DNA of 64,000 bases from NCBI GenBank assembly GCA_012295275.1, contig CM022675.1, positions 3,221,536 to 3,285,535 on the forward strand, read 5' to 3'. The translations under genes were made by a program, and so were the position numbers. How positions within the stretch are numbered: the first letter of the stretch is position 1; every line of letters starts with the position of its first letter. Positions 45,728 to 64,000 of the stretch are shown here, in pieces. Under the pieces are notes generated by a model. It saw only the letters and a list, made by a program, of their open reading frames with translations, was not told where the DNA came from and did not search any database. Source of the stretch: Chrysomallon squamiferum (taxonomy: Eukaryota; Mollusca; Gastropoda; Neomphalida; Peltospiridae).

Positions 45728-48700
45728 ATGGCTGAACTATGGGGCACAAGTCATCTGCTTCTTACAATTTTTGGCCTGATTTTCTCTCAGCTGTTCTCTG
45801 CATCAGGAAAAATATTTATCTTTTGTTATTCTGTTGTATGTAATTAAATAGCATTTATAAAGTCATCAAATTTATTTATGTATGAATAAAATTATGTTAC
45901 ATATATAGGTAACTATCTCCTACCTACCAAACTACTTACCTAGTTACATACAAATACCATTATTTTAATTTAAGCCCCTTTTTTTGTACATAACTAAATA
46001 GCATTAATGAAAGAGACAGAGAAAAAGACAGAGATTATAAAGTTAGTTTTATAAGTAAATTTATTCTGTTTTATTACAGCTACTCTGCGTGTATTAAATG
46101 ACGTCACATGGGATACTGCATTTTATACATGTCATAAACATGGAGAACAACTGTACAGTACGTCAGATATTACATCACTGAGTGATGTCACAGCTGGATC
46201 TTATTGACTGGAGCTAAAGTTCAGTACAGTTCATGGATGTGGACAGGTGATATAAATTATTATTTTGTTGTACTGTGCAGTTACAATCACAAAATTAAAG
46301 AAATAAGCAGACCAAAAATTATGATGACTGAATATTCAGTTGTATTAAATTTATATTACTTTTTTATATGTGCACAATAATTTATACATTTATTAAATAT
46401 ACTTGCTAATATTGTTTAACAGTATGAATTTATTATTGTTACACAATAAGGTATAAAATACAAAACTATAATAATAACTAAAATAGATTTTATTTAGCTT
46501 TAGTACCAGTGTTTCTCTATCAATGCTATAACTAGGCAGCTAGTGAAATGGTGTAAAATACATGTATGTCTAATTAACACAGCTAAGTAAAATATCTATA
46601 TATTACATTTACTACAATTCTTTTCATTTAACCCAGATATTTTTTTTATTTATGTATTTTACACTGACTGATGTTCTCTTTGTATTATTGTTATTGTTAT
46701 TGTTATTGTTATTATTAATATTATGATTATTATTATTATTATTATTGCTGCAGCACAAATCGTTGTTTTATTAGTTGAATATTAGTTCAATATTTATCTA
46801 GTTTTTAACAGATTCAGAAAAGAAATGCATGTATATTTCTGGTATTTTATGTTTTCAAAATTGATTATTTTAAACAAATAAAGTTTGTTTTACAGCGGAT
46901 AACACACCACTATTTGATTACACTGGAGAAGTGAATGAATCACAATCTGAACAGTTTTATCAAATCAAATACGACAACCAGGCAAGCCGATGTTACTACG
47001 AATGTCAACAACACAAAACTACTGCAAGTGTAATGTATGTGGGATTGCAGGTTGGTAACATAGATTTATTTATGATTTATTTATTAAGCTTACATAAAAT
47101 GGACACACACCCACTCATAAAGCCTAGGAATGCTTATTAAGACCATAAACAAAGTATATCTGGTTGTAGTCACTAAAACAATGATCGTTAACAATTAGCA
47201 GCAAGAATCTTTTACATGAATACAGTTATATCATTGTCTGTGATTAACATGTTACCCTGTTTGGAATGGGAAACAAATTCTGTTGATGTGAAAGTGGGAA
47301 GAAATTATTGTTATTTTGACAAGTGTTATTTTAAATGTTTGTGTTACAGGGAGAGAAGTGTTACTGTTTTAACTGGAGAAGCTGGAATCAGATTTCACAT
47401 GAATCTTTTCAAACAGAAAAGAAAACTACTTGTTTGGGAAACTTCAAAGAAAACTGGAACAGAAATTACAATGAGTATTTATAAAACAGGTAATATTTGG
47501 TATATGAATGTAGATTTTTTTTATATTCATGTCTATCTGTGATACTGTCAGCAATCTTGAATTTTTCTTATTTTTCTATTTATTTAATTTTATTTCATTA
47601 TGTTTCGTTTATTATCTTTTTCATATTTTGTTTTTGTTTACTTACTTCATTTTATTTTATTTGTTATATTTATTTACAGATTTCACAATCAGCTATGTTA
47701 CGTGATTACTTGATGTTGATGGTGTTTGTGGCTACATTGACCAAAGTGTAAATATTTTTGTGAAAACAGATAGAAACTGTAACAGAAAGAGAGGATTTGT
47801 CTGTGACTGTGAGTGAATATTTCTGTTTCAATGTTGTTATTTTTGTAAGTTGTAAAAGACAACACAAAGACAGTCATGAAATGTTGGAGATTTTTTCCCC
47901 ATTAATCACTGTAGTTAGAAAGCTGTTTATATATATAAATATATATAACAGTTTTATTCCTGTACTGAACATCATCATCATCATCATCATTCCAGGTTCA
48001 CTTTTGACAGCATATACTGTTCAAAATATTACAATATATGGGACATTTGCAATGATGTAATTTTTACTTTATTTACATTATTATTATTATTAACTTGTTT
48101 CTTTGGAATTGCCATTTATTTTGATTTTATTGTTGTGTTGTTATTGTTTATATGTTTACTTATGTATTACAGGTGCTGAAGATTACAACAATGCTTCATG
48201 TTATCATCATGACAAGACTCACAGCTGGTTTTCATCTAACTCAACTTGCTCATTAACCAAACTAAATAAAAATAATGCTGAACTAATTAGAAGAGAAATG
48301 AATGGTGGAGTACAGTACTGGATTGGACTAAAACGTGACAGACAAATAGTTTGGTTTAACAGTTTTTACACTGAGTTATTGTAAAACTGATTCACTCTTA
48401 AATCAAAAACTTTTCTTAATTTTTATTTATGTTCTCATGTAGATGATTTACGTTTTTATTTCAATTATTATTGTTGTTGTTGTTATTGTTATTAAATGTG
48501 GTTGTTTATTTATTTACTGACATACTAACTTACTTATTTACGATTTCTAGCAAATTTTAAAAATATTTTTCTTTTTATTTGTTAGATTATATAAACAAAA
48601 AGATACATTGAATTTCAGATGAAACACTGAATATAAACATGACACAAAATGGTTGTGTATTGCTGGACAAATTCTCAAATGGCAAAACTTCATTTTCAGT

Positions 48701-48741
48701 TACTAACTGTAGTGATGTCCACTCTTCCATTTGTATTAGGA
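45728..48741 (+). pseudogene. Gene 6: CTLD/WSC receptor pseudogene, cut by assembly gap
   Basis: Exons by homology: A 45728-45806, B 46080-46246, C 46896-47050, D 47350-47489, E 47680-47808, F 48173-48370, G 48619-48741; stalk, helix and tail are lost at or beyond the gap at 49056. Five lesions: the exon A donor is GA instead of GT; a 1-bp deletion in exon B gives TGA at 46205-46207; a 2-bp deletion in exon D removes the second Cys of the WSC ending; TGA at 47703-47705 replaces the Trp of exon E; and the exon F donor is CT instead of GT. Exons C and G and the body of F are open. From exon C onwards it closely resembles gene 1, introns included. The tail type is unknown. Confidence 0.85.
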
Positions 48742-49055
48742 GTAAGTATTATTCTTTTTATTTTATTTTATTTTTTTTTTCTCACAAAGGAGGTAATATA
48801 TGTACTTGGTATCATCTTCATCTACCACTCCAATTCATAATCTGGTAAATTTATTTATTTATGGGTGTGAAATATGTAAGTTTATTCCATACCACCCTAT
48901 TTTCAAATCAGATTAGCATTGTTCATTAAGATCTGTATGTGTGTACATACATGAAATTAATTTAAATGTTTTCTAACAAGAATATTTTACTGTGACTGAC
49001 AAAATAAATAAATAATTAAAAACTAAATTAAATTAAAAAATATATTGTTTTTAGA

Positions 49056-49255
49056 NNNNNNNNNNNNNNNNNNNNNNNNNNNNNNNNNNNNNNNNNNNNN
49101 NNNNNNNNNNNNNNNNNNNNNNNNNNNNNNNNNNNNNNNNNNNNNNNNNNNNNNNNNNNNNNNNNNNNNNNNNNNNNNNNNNNNNNNNNNNNNNNNNNNN
49201 NNNNNNNNNNNNNNNNNNNNNNNNNNNNNNNNNNNNNNNNNNNNNNNNNNNNNNN
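49056..49255. other. Assembly gap (200 N)
   Basis: Exactly 200 N, probably a nominal size. It falls in the intron after exon G of gene 6; the 3' exons of gene 6 do not reappear after it. Confidence 0.99.
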
Positions 49256-49701
49256 ATGTCTTTATCTGTCTTTCCATCTCAGTCTGTGTCTCTAACTTTA
49301 TCTAAGTCCTTTTCTCTCTCGTCATCTTTCTCCATTACATCATACACATACCTTCACTCACACTCTCAGTCCTGAATTCACATATAAAACATAATTTGTG
49401 TTAGTATACTACACACATTTTTGTCATTACTCCACATTTTGTTTTCACTTGTCAGCGGTTACGGGTGAAAAGATTTGAGGCCTTAAATGGTATAATTTTA
49501 TTTGTGTAATACTTTTCAAATGAGAGACATCATTTTTACGACAACAGATGTATTTCACATTCCTACTGCGCATGCCACCGAAGAGTAGCGTCCCTTGACA
49601 AGCTACACTGAAACTAGTCTATTTACAAATTGAGGGGCGTGACAGACAGGTTGTTATGGGCGACACGAATAGCTTCGTAGCAGACTTTAAACTTAGCCAG
49701 C
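49256..49701. other. Unique intergenic sequence after gap
   Basis: No gene seen. Less repetitive than its surroundings and joins directly to the minisatellite. Confidence 0.5.
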
Positions 49702-51823
49702 TAACACGTACACATTTCTAACATGTACGTATTTCTAGCATGTACGTATTTCTAGCATGTACATATTTCTAGCATGTACATATTTCTAACATGTACATAT
49801 TTCTAGCATGTACATATTTCTAACATATACGTATTTCTAGCATGTACATATTTCTAACATGTACACATTTCTAACATGTACGTATTTCTAACAAGTACGT
49901 ATTTCTAACATGTACATATTTCTAACATGTATGTATTTCTAACATGTACATATTTCTAACATGTACGTATTTCTAACAAGTACGTATTTCTAACATGTAC
50001 ATATTTCTAACATGTACATATTTCTAACATGTACGTATTTCTAACATGTACATATTTCTAACACGTACATATTTATAACATGTACGTATTTCTAACATGT
50101 ACGTATTTCTAACATGTACGTATTTCTAACATGTACACATTTCTAACATGCACGTATTTCTAACATGTATGTATTTCTAACATGTACGTATTTCTAACAT
50201 GTACGTATTTCTAACATGTACGTATTTCTAACATGTACACATTTCTAACATGTACACATTTCTAACATGTATGTATTTCTAACATGTACATATTTCTAAC
50301 ATGTACGTATTTCTAACATGTACGTATTTCTAACATGTATGTATTTCTAAAATGTACACATTTCTAACATGTATGTATTTCTAACATGTACGTATTTCTA
50401 ACATGTACGTATTTCTAACATGTACGTATTTCTAACATGTACACATTTCTAACATGTACGTATTTCTCACATGTACGTATTTCTAACATGTACGTATTTC
50501 TAACATGTACGTATTTCTAACATGTACGTATTTCTCACATGTACGTATTTCTAACATGTACACATTTCTAACATGTACACATTTCTAACATGTATGTATT
50601 TCTAACATGTACATATTTCTAACATGTACGTATTTCTAACATGTACGTATTTCTAACATGTATGTATTTCTAAAATGTACACATTTCTAACATGTATGTA
50701 TTTCTAAAATGTACACATTTCTAACATGTATGTATTTCTAACATGTACGTATTTCTAACATGTACATATTTCTAACATGTACATATTTCTAACATGTACG
50801 TATTTCTAACATGTACGTATTTCTAACATGTACATATTTCTAACATGTACACATTTCTAACATGTACATATTTCTAACATGTACGTATTTCTAACATAAA
50901 CACATTTCTAACATGTACACATTTCTAACATGTACACATTTCTAACATGTACGTATTTCTAACATGTACATATTTCTAACATGTACACATTTCTAACATG
51001 TACATATTTCTAACATGTACGTATTTCTAACATGTACATATTTCTAACATGTACACATTTCTAACACGTACATATTTCTAACATGTACGTATTTCTAACG
51101 TACATATTTCTAACATGTATGTATTTCTAACATGTACATATTTCTAACATGTATGTATTTCTAACATGTAAGTATTTCTAACGTACATATTTCTAACATG
51201 TACATATTTCTAACACGTACACATTTCTAACATGTACGTATTTCTAACATGTACGTATTTCTAACATGTACATATTTCTAACATGTACACATTTCTAACA
51301 TGTACATATTTCTAACATGTACATATTTCTAACACGTACACATTTCTAACATGTAAGTATTTCTAACATGTACGTATTTCTAACATGTACGTATTTCTAA
51401 CATGTACATATTTCTAACATGTACATATTCTAACATGTACGTATTTCTAACATGCATGTATTTCTAACACGTACATATTTCTAACATGTACATATTTCTA
51501 ACATGTACATATTTCTAACATGTACATATTCTAACATGTACGTATTTCTAACATGCATGTATTTCTACAATGTACATATTTCTAACATGCACATATTTCT
51601 AACACGTACGTATTTCTAACATGTACATATTTCTAACACGTACGTATTTCTAACACGTACGTATTTCTAACATGTACATATTTCTAACATGTACATATTT
51701 CTAACGTGTATATATTTTTAACATGTACATATTTCTAACGTGTACATATTTCTAACATGTACATATTTCTAACATGAACACATTTCTAACATGTATGTAT
51801 TTCTAACATGTATGTATTTCTAA
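49702..51823. repeat. 17-bp minisatellite, about 125 units
   Basis: Tandem array of TAACATGTACGTATTTC with variants at few positions (GTACGTA, GTACATA, GTACACA, GTATGTA), plus a few shortened units such as 51089-51105. The unit contains the palindromes ACATGT and TACGTA. The first units read TAGCATG, the oldest-looking edge. Confidence 0.95.
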
Positions 51824-51835
51824 TTAGATGGTAGA

Positions 51836-52051
51836 ATGTCTGTAGAAAATGGTCCACTGAAATTTACAGTGGAAAGGTTCAAGCTAAAAAGCAGTGCAAC
51901 AACTTGGTCAAAGTCTCTGCGACGCGAACCCGAGTGTTTTGATAACGCCAGATTAAAAGACTGTCTTGTAAAAAGTACAAACAAAACATCTGAGAGAGAT
52001 CCCATACCAGCGTTTAAAAGTCTGAAAAGATATAAACATTTATCGGATTGA
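51836..52051 (+). CDS. Small open frame of unknown nature
   Basis: A 71-codon frame from ATG with ordinary composition (S-V-E-N-G-P-L-K-F-T-V-E-R-F then a basic C-terminus), directly after the minisatellite. The opposite strand is also open for most of it. No family is recognised and no splice context is clear. It could be a terminal exon, a transposon scrap or chance. Confidence 0.2.
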   Translation: MSVENGPLKFTVERFKLKSSATTWSKSLRREPECFDNARLKDCLVKSTNKTSERDPIPAFKSLKRYKHLSD

Positions 52052-59738
<7,687 letters not shown>

Positions 59739-60243
59739 AATTTATAAAATAATTTTTTGAATTCTTAGAAATCACAGCAATGTATAAAATGACATCGACC
59801 AATTCTCTTCACTCTACTAATTCCACATCAAATAACAAAACAAATCAATAAAATATTTGATGCAGCTTATTTCAAATTTAATAGTTGGTAAATGTATATC
59901 CTCTCTATGCCTTTCTCCTGCAAGAAATTATTTCCATTGTTTATCCTCAGAAAGTAATATCATTTGTGGTATTGATTAAAAAATATTTCAGTTTTATTTT
60001 ATACTAAAATTATATTTTAACTATTTTACCTGTTGATGTAATACTTTGTTCACTTATATACTATGTTAGACCTTCACACACTATTATGTTAATTTATTTT
60101 TTATTTTTATATATTATTCTTATTATTTATATCTTATTGAGAAATTATATTAAACTGTATGAAAACAATAAAATTTAAGAATAATATACCTTTCTCTCTT
60201 TTTTAATTAAAAAGAAAAAAGTGTATATAAAAAAAGTGTCTAT

Positions 60244-60354
<111 letters not shown>

Positions 60355-60944
60355 CCCTTTCTGGCTCAAAACCTAAAACAGATAAATTCAATTTTCATAA
60401 TTTATTCCACACGTAAACATATTCTTAAAATTCGTAAACAGAAAACGCTAATTTGTAAACAGAAAACACTAATTTGTATATAGTCAAATGAGGAATACAG
60501 GAAAGAGGCAAACAACAGTTACAGAGAGAAACAATGTATATGTGTGTGCATACTTGTATGTGTACATGCATGTATGAGTGTATGTATGTGCGTGTGTCCT
60601 TGTTTGTGAATGCTAGAACACGTATTGTTTGTAAATAATGTGTGCGTGTGTGCGTGTCTGCATAGATATAATTTATTGAATAACAATTAAAACTGATATT
60701 TTGTACCTATGGTGAACAGTCCCCCGGTAATCCATTTTCAAGTACAAATTACCGTATTAGCCACTACGAGGTGGGGGTGTCATCACTCACCAGGTGACTC
60801 CGTGTCGCTGCATTTTAGGTACAATTTATTAAAACAATGGTGAGGAATCATCTCAAATTTACTTTGAATTCAAACAGTGTAAGACACATAGCAAATAAGA
60901 AAATAATTATTTTACTATTTCTACTTTTACTAGTCTTATTATTA

Positions 60945-61031
60945 CAGAGAGAGAGTGTGTGAGAGAGAGAGAGAGAGAGAGAGGTAGAGAGATAGACAGA
61001 TAGAGAGACAGAGAGCGAGATAGAGAGAGAA

Positions 61032-61121
<90 letters not shown>
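60945..61121. repeat. (GA)n microsatellite
   Basis: GA run with interruptions in the left half, pure in the right half. Confidence 0.9.
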
Positions 61122-61124
<3 letters not shown>

Positions 61125-61199
61125 GCTGTACGTCTGGTATTAACATCGGTGTATATACTGTTATAAGCAAACACTTTATCTGTATGTACGTATCATCCT

Positions 61200-62440
61200 G
61201 CATCTGTATCTTCCCTTGTATGTGTTTATCAGTCTTTATAAATCCATATCTATCATTATATGTAGGTGTGTGTTAATCTATATCTGATTCTATCGTTATC
61301 TTTAGGGTGTATTAACCTGTATCTCTATCTGCCGATATCTTTAGATGTGTATTAATATGTATCTGTTTCTGTCTTTATCTTTAGGTCTGTATTAATCTAT
61401 ATCTGTATCTGTATCTATCGTTATCTTTATGTGTTTGTCAATCTATACCTGTGTCCATCATTTTCTTTAGGTGTTTATTAATCTATATATCTATCTGTCC
61501 TGATCCATAGATGTTTATTTATCTTAAATCTCTATATATCGTTATGTGTAGGTGTGTATTAATCTGGATAGTTTTTGTATCGTGATCCATACATGTATAT
61601 ATTCTTTTCTACAGGTGTGTATGATCTACATCTGCATATATCGTTATCTATAGGTGTATATTAATCTATGAATGTTTCAGTCGTTATCTGTTTGTGAATA
61701 TTAGTCTATATCTGATTCCGTAGTTATTTTTTTTGTGTATTAATCTATACCTGTCTATCCTTATCTATATGTGTATGTTAATCTTTGTCTATAGGTATGT
61801 ATTAATTTTTATTTTTATATATCGTTATCTATTGTTTATCTATGTGTATTGGTCTACATCTGTTATCTATACCTGTGTCTACATTTATCTTTACGTCTGT
61901 ATTAATCTATATCTGGATATATTGTTAGCTACATGTGTATTAATCAATATGTGTATGTATCGTTATCTGTAAATATATTAATATCTGCATTTATCGTAAT
62001 CTATTGGTGTCTATTAATCTCTATCTGTAGATGTGTATCATTAAGTATCATTATTTTTATGTGTGTAATAATCTATATTTGTATGTATCGTTATTTTTAG
62101 GTTTGTATTAATCAATATTTGTATCTATCGTTATTTTTAGGTTTGTATTAATCAATATTTGTATCTATCGTTATTTTTAGGTTTGTATTAATCAATATTT
62201 GTATCTATCGTTATTTTTAGGTTTGTATTAATCAATATTTGTATCTATCGTTATTTTTAGGTTTGTATTAATCAATATTTGTATCTATCGCTATTTTCAG
62301 GTGTGTATTAATCAATATCTGTATCTATCACTATTTTCAGGTGTGTATTAATATATATCTGTATCTATCGTTATCTAAAGGTGGGTTTCACTCTTCTTAT
62401 GTATTAATCTAATCTCTATTAATATATGTAGATGTGTATA
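61200..62440. repeat. Diverged satellite with about 40-bp period
   Basis: Recurring phrases GTGTATTAATCTATATCTGT and TCTATCGTTATCTATAGG at roughly 40-bp steps, with many substitutions and indels. From about 62080 to 62350 there are near-identical 40-bp copies containing GTTTGTATTAATCAATATTT. No gene. Confidence 0.85.
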
Positions 62441-63340
62441 CTGTCGATATCCCTAGGGGTGTATCGGTCTACATCTGTATCTATCGTTATCTGTAATAGT
62501 GTATTAGTCTACATCTGTATCTATCGTTATCTGTAATAGTGTATTAGTCTACATCTGTGTCTATCGGTATCTGTAATAGTGTATTAGTCTACATCTGTAT
62601 CTATCGTTATCTGTAATAGTGTATTAGTCTACATCTGTGTCTATCGGTATCTGCAATAGTGTATTAGTCTACATCTGTATCTATCGTTATCTGTAATAGT
62701 GTATTAGTCTACATCTGTGTATATCGGTATCTGTAATAGTGTATTAGTCTACATCTGTGTCTATCGGTATCTGTAATAGTGTATTAGTCTACATCTGTGT
62801 CTATCGTTATCTGTAATAGTGTATTAGTCTACATCTGTGTCTATCGGTATCTGTAATAGTGTATTAGTCTACATCTGTGTCTATCGTTATCTGTAATAGT
62901 GTATTAGTCTACATCTGTGTCTATCGTTATCTGTAATAGTGTATTAGTCTACATCTGTGTCTATCGGTATCTGAAATAGTGTATTAGTCTACATCTGTAT
63001 CTATCGTTATCTGAAATAGTGTATTAGTCTACATCTGTATCTATCGTTATCTGTAATAGTGTATTAGTCTACATCTGTGTCTATCGGTATCTGTAATAGT
63101 GTATTAGTCTACATCTGTATCTATCGTTATCTGAAATAGTGTATTAGTCTACATCTGTATCTATCGTTATCTGAAATAGTGTATTAGTCTACATCTGTGT
63201 CTATCGGTATCTGTAACTGTGTATTAGTCTACATCTGTGTCTATCGGTATCTGTAACTGTGTATTAGTCTACATCTGTGTCTATCGGTATGTGTAACTGT
63301 ATATTAGTCTGCATCTGTGTCTATCGGTATGTGTAGTTGT
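62441..63340. repeat. Homogeneous 40-bp satellite block, about 22 units
   Basis: Tandem 40-bp units containing GTATTAGTCTACATCTGTAT followed by CTATCGTTATCTGTAATAGT. Units differ mainly at TCTGTAT/TCTGTGT, CGTTAT/CGGTAT and CTGTAA/CTGAAA. The right edge fades into CTGTAACTGT variants and then into diverged sequence. Confidence 0.95.
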
Positions 63341-64000
63341 ATCTTTAATTCTATATCTCTCTTTTTCGTTATAGACAGGTGAGTGTTTTAATCTATAAGT
63401 GCATGTATCCTTATCTGTAGGTGTGTATTAATCTATGTCTCTATCTATTGTTTAGGTGCCTATTAATCTATATCTCTCCCTATCTCTATGTATTAATCTT
63501 TATCTGTATCTCTCCTTATCTTCAGGTGTGTTGTATTAATCGATATCTGTATCTATTGTTATTCTTAGTGTGTATCTATCTTTGTCTACAGGTATGTATT
63601 AATCTGTACCTCTATCTATCGTTATCAACAGGTGTGTATTAATCTATATCTGTATCTATCTTTATCTACAGGTGTTTGTTTATCTATATCGTAACTATCG
63701 TTATCAACAGGTATGTATTAATCTATTCTGTATCTCTTTTTTTATCCTCAGGTGTGTATTAATTTACATCTGTATCTATCGTTTTCTATTAGTCAGTTTT
63801 AATCTGTATCTGAATCTCCCGTTATCTTTAGTTGTCTATTAATCTATATCTGTATCTGTTTTATCTACAGGTGTGCATTAATCTATATCTATGTCTATCT
63901 TTGTCTTTAGGGTGTATTAATCTATATCTCTATCTATCGTCAGTTTTAGGTTTGTATTAATCTTTATGTGTATCTATCTTTATCTGTTTTAGGTTTCTTA
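63341..64000. repeat. Diverged satellite continuing to window end
   Basis: The same GTGTATTAATCTATATCTGT theme at irregular 40-bp spacing. The array is not closed at 64000. Open frames here are repeat artefacts. Confidence 0.85.

Noticed and set aside
49702-51823. Possible CRISPR-like or spaced repeat array
   Set aside because: Units are directly adjacent with no unique spacers; it is an ordinary minisatellite in a eukaryotic genome.
61733-61972. Tyr/Ile/Leu-rich open frame in the right-hand satellite
   Set aside because: Satellite translation with 40-bp periodicity, which does not keep frame; the same for 63421-63642.

Overview
The window is eukaryotic. Genes are split into many short exons with GT..AG introns, introns are AT-rich and full of (GA)n, (AAT)n, (TG)n and (AT)n runs, and there are Tc1/mariner and hAT DNA transposons. 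The receptor architecture (C-type lectin-like domain plus WSC plus a tyrosine-rich tail, in tandem copies) and repeat style suggest an invertebrate, most likely a lophotrochozoan and probably a mollusc. The species cannot be fixed from the sequence alone.

The main content is an array of seven paralogous type I transmembrane receptor genes. Shared exon order: A signal peptide; B first half of a C-type lectin-like domain (CTLD1) ending at the W-x-W-T motif; C and D a WSC-like cysteine module; E the C-terminal half of CTLD1; F and G a second CTLD also split at the W-x-W motif; H, I and J short Ser/Thr-rich stalk exons; K membrane helix; L cytoplasmic tail with many tyrosines. I rebuilt exon boundaries by hand. 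Three genes assemble into complete frames: gene 3 (13882-21227, 601 aa), gene 5 (32969-40981, 486 aa) and gene 7 (53170 or 53724 to 59738, 715 or 714 aa). Genes 1 (362-4921), 2 (minus, 8757-5996), 4 (minus, 29490-22131) and 6 (45728-48741) carry stops, frameshifts or lost splice sites and are pseudogenes or damaged copies.

Layout: 1-155 gap; gene 1 (+); gene 2 (-), convergent with gene 1; a hAT transposon nested inside a Tc1 remnant (8991-12130); gene 3 (+); gene 4 (-), convergent with gene 3; Tc1 remnant (30187-31035) and a small inverted element pair; gene 5 (+); a 402-bp MITE-like insertion; a 5' fragment of the protein AMPylase selenoprotein O with its second coding exon duplicated (43385-44788); gene 6 (+); gap 49056-49255; a 17-bp minisatellite (about 49702-51823); gene 7 (+), with a duplicated first exon; and a satellite region built on a 40-bp unit running to the window end (about 61200-64000).

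The genes probably work as cell-surface recognition receptors: a lectin/WSC ectodomain outside, one membrane pass, and a tail that could recruit SH2 proteins once phosphorylated. Three tail types are present: a short one with Y-x-x-M or Y-M-N-V motifs (genes 1, 4, 5), a long one with repeated D-Y-D-T-T and Y-N-H-I/L motifs (genes 2, 3), and a long diverged one (gene 7). Ligands and an immune role are inference only.
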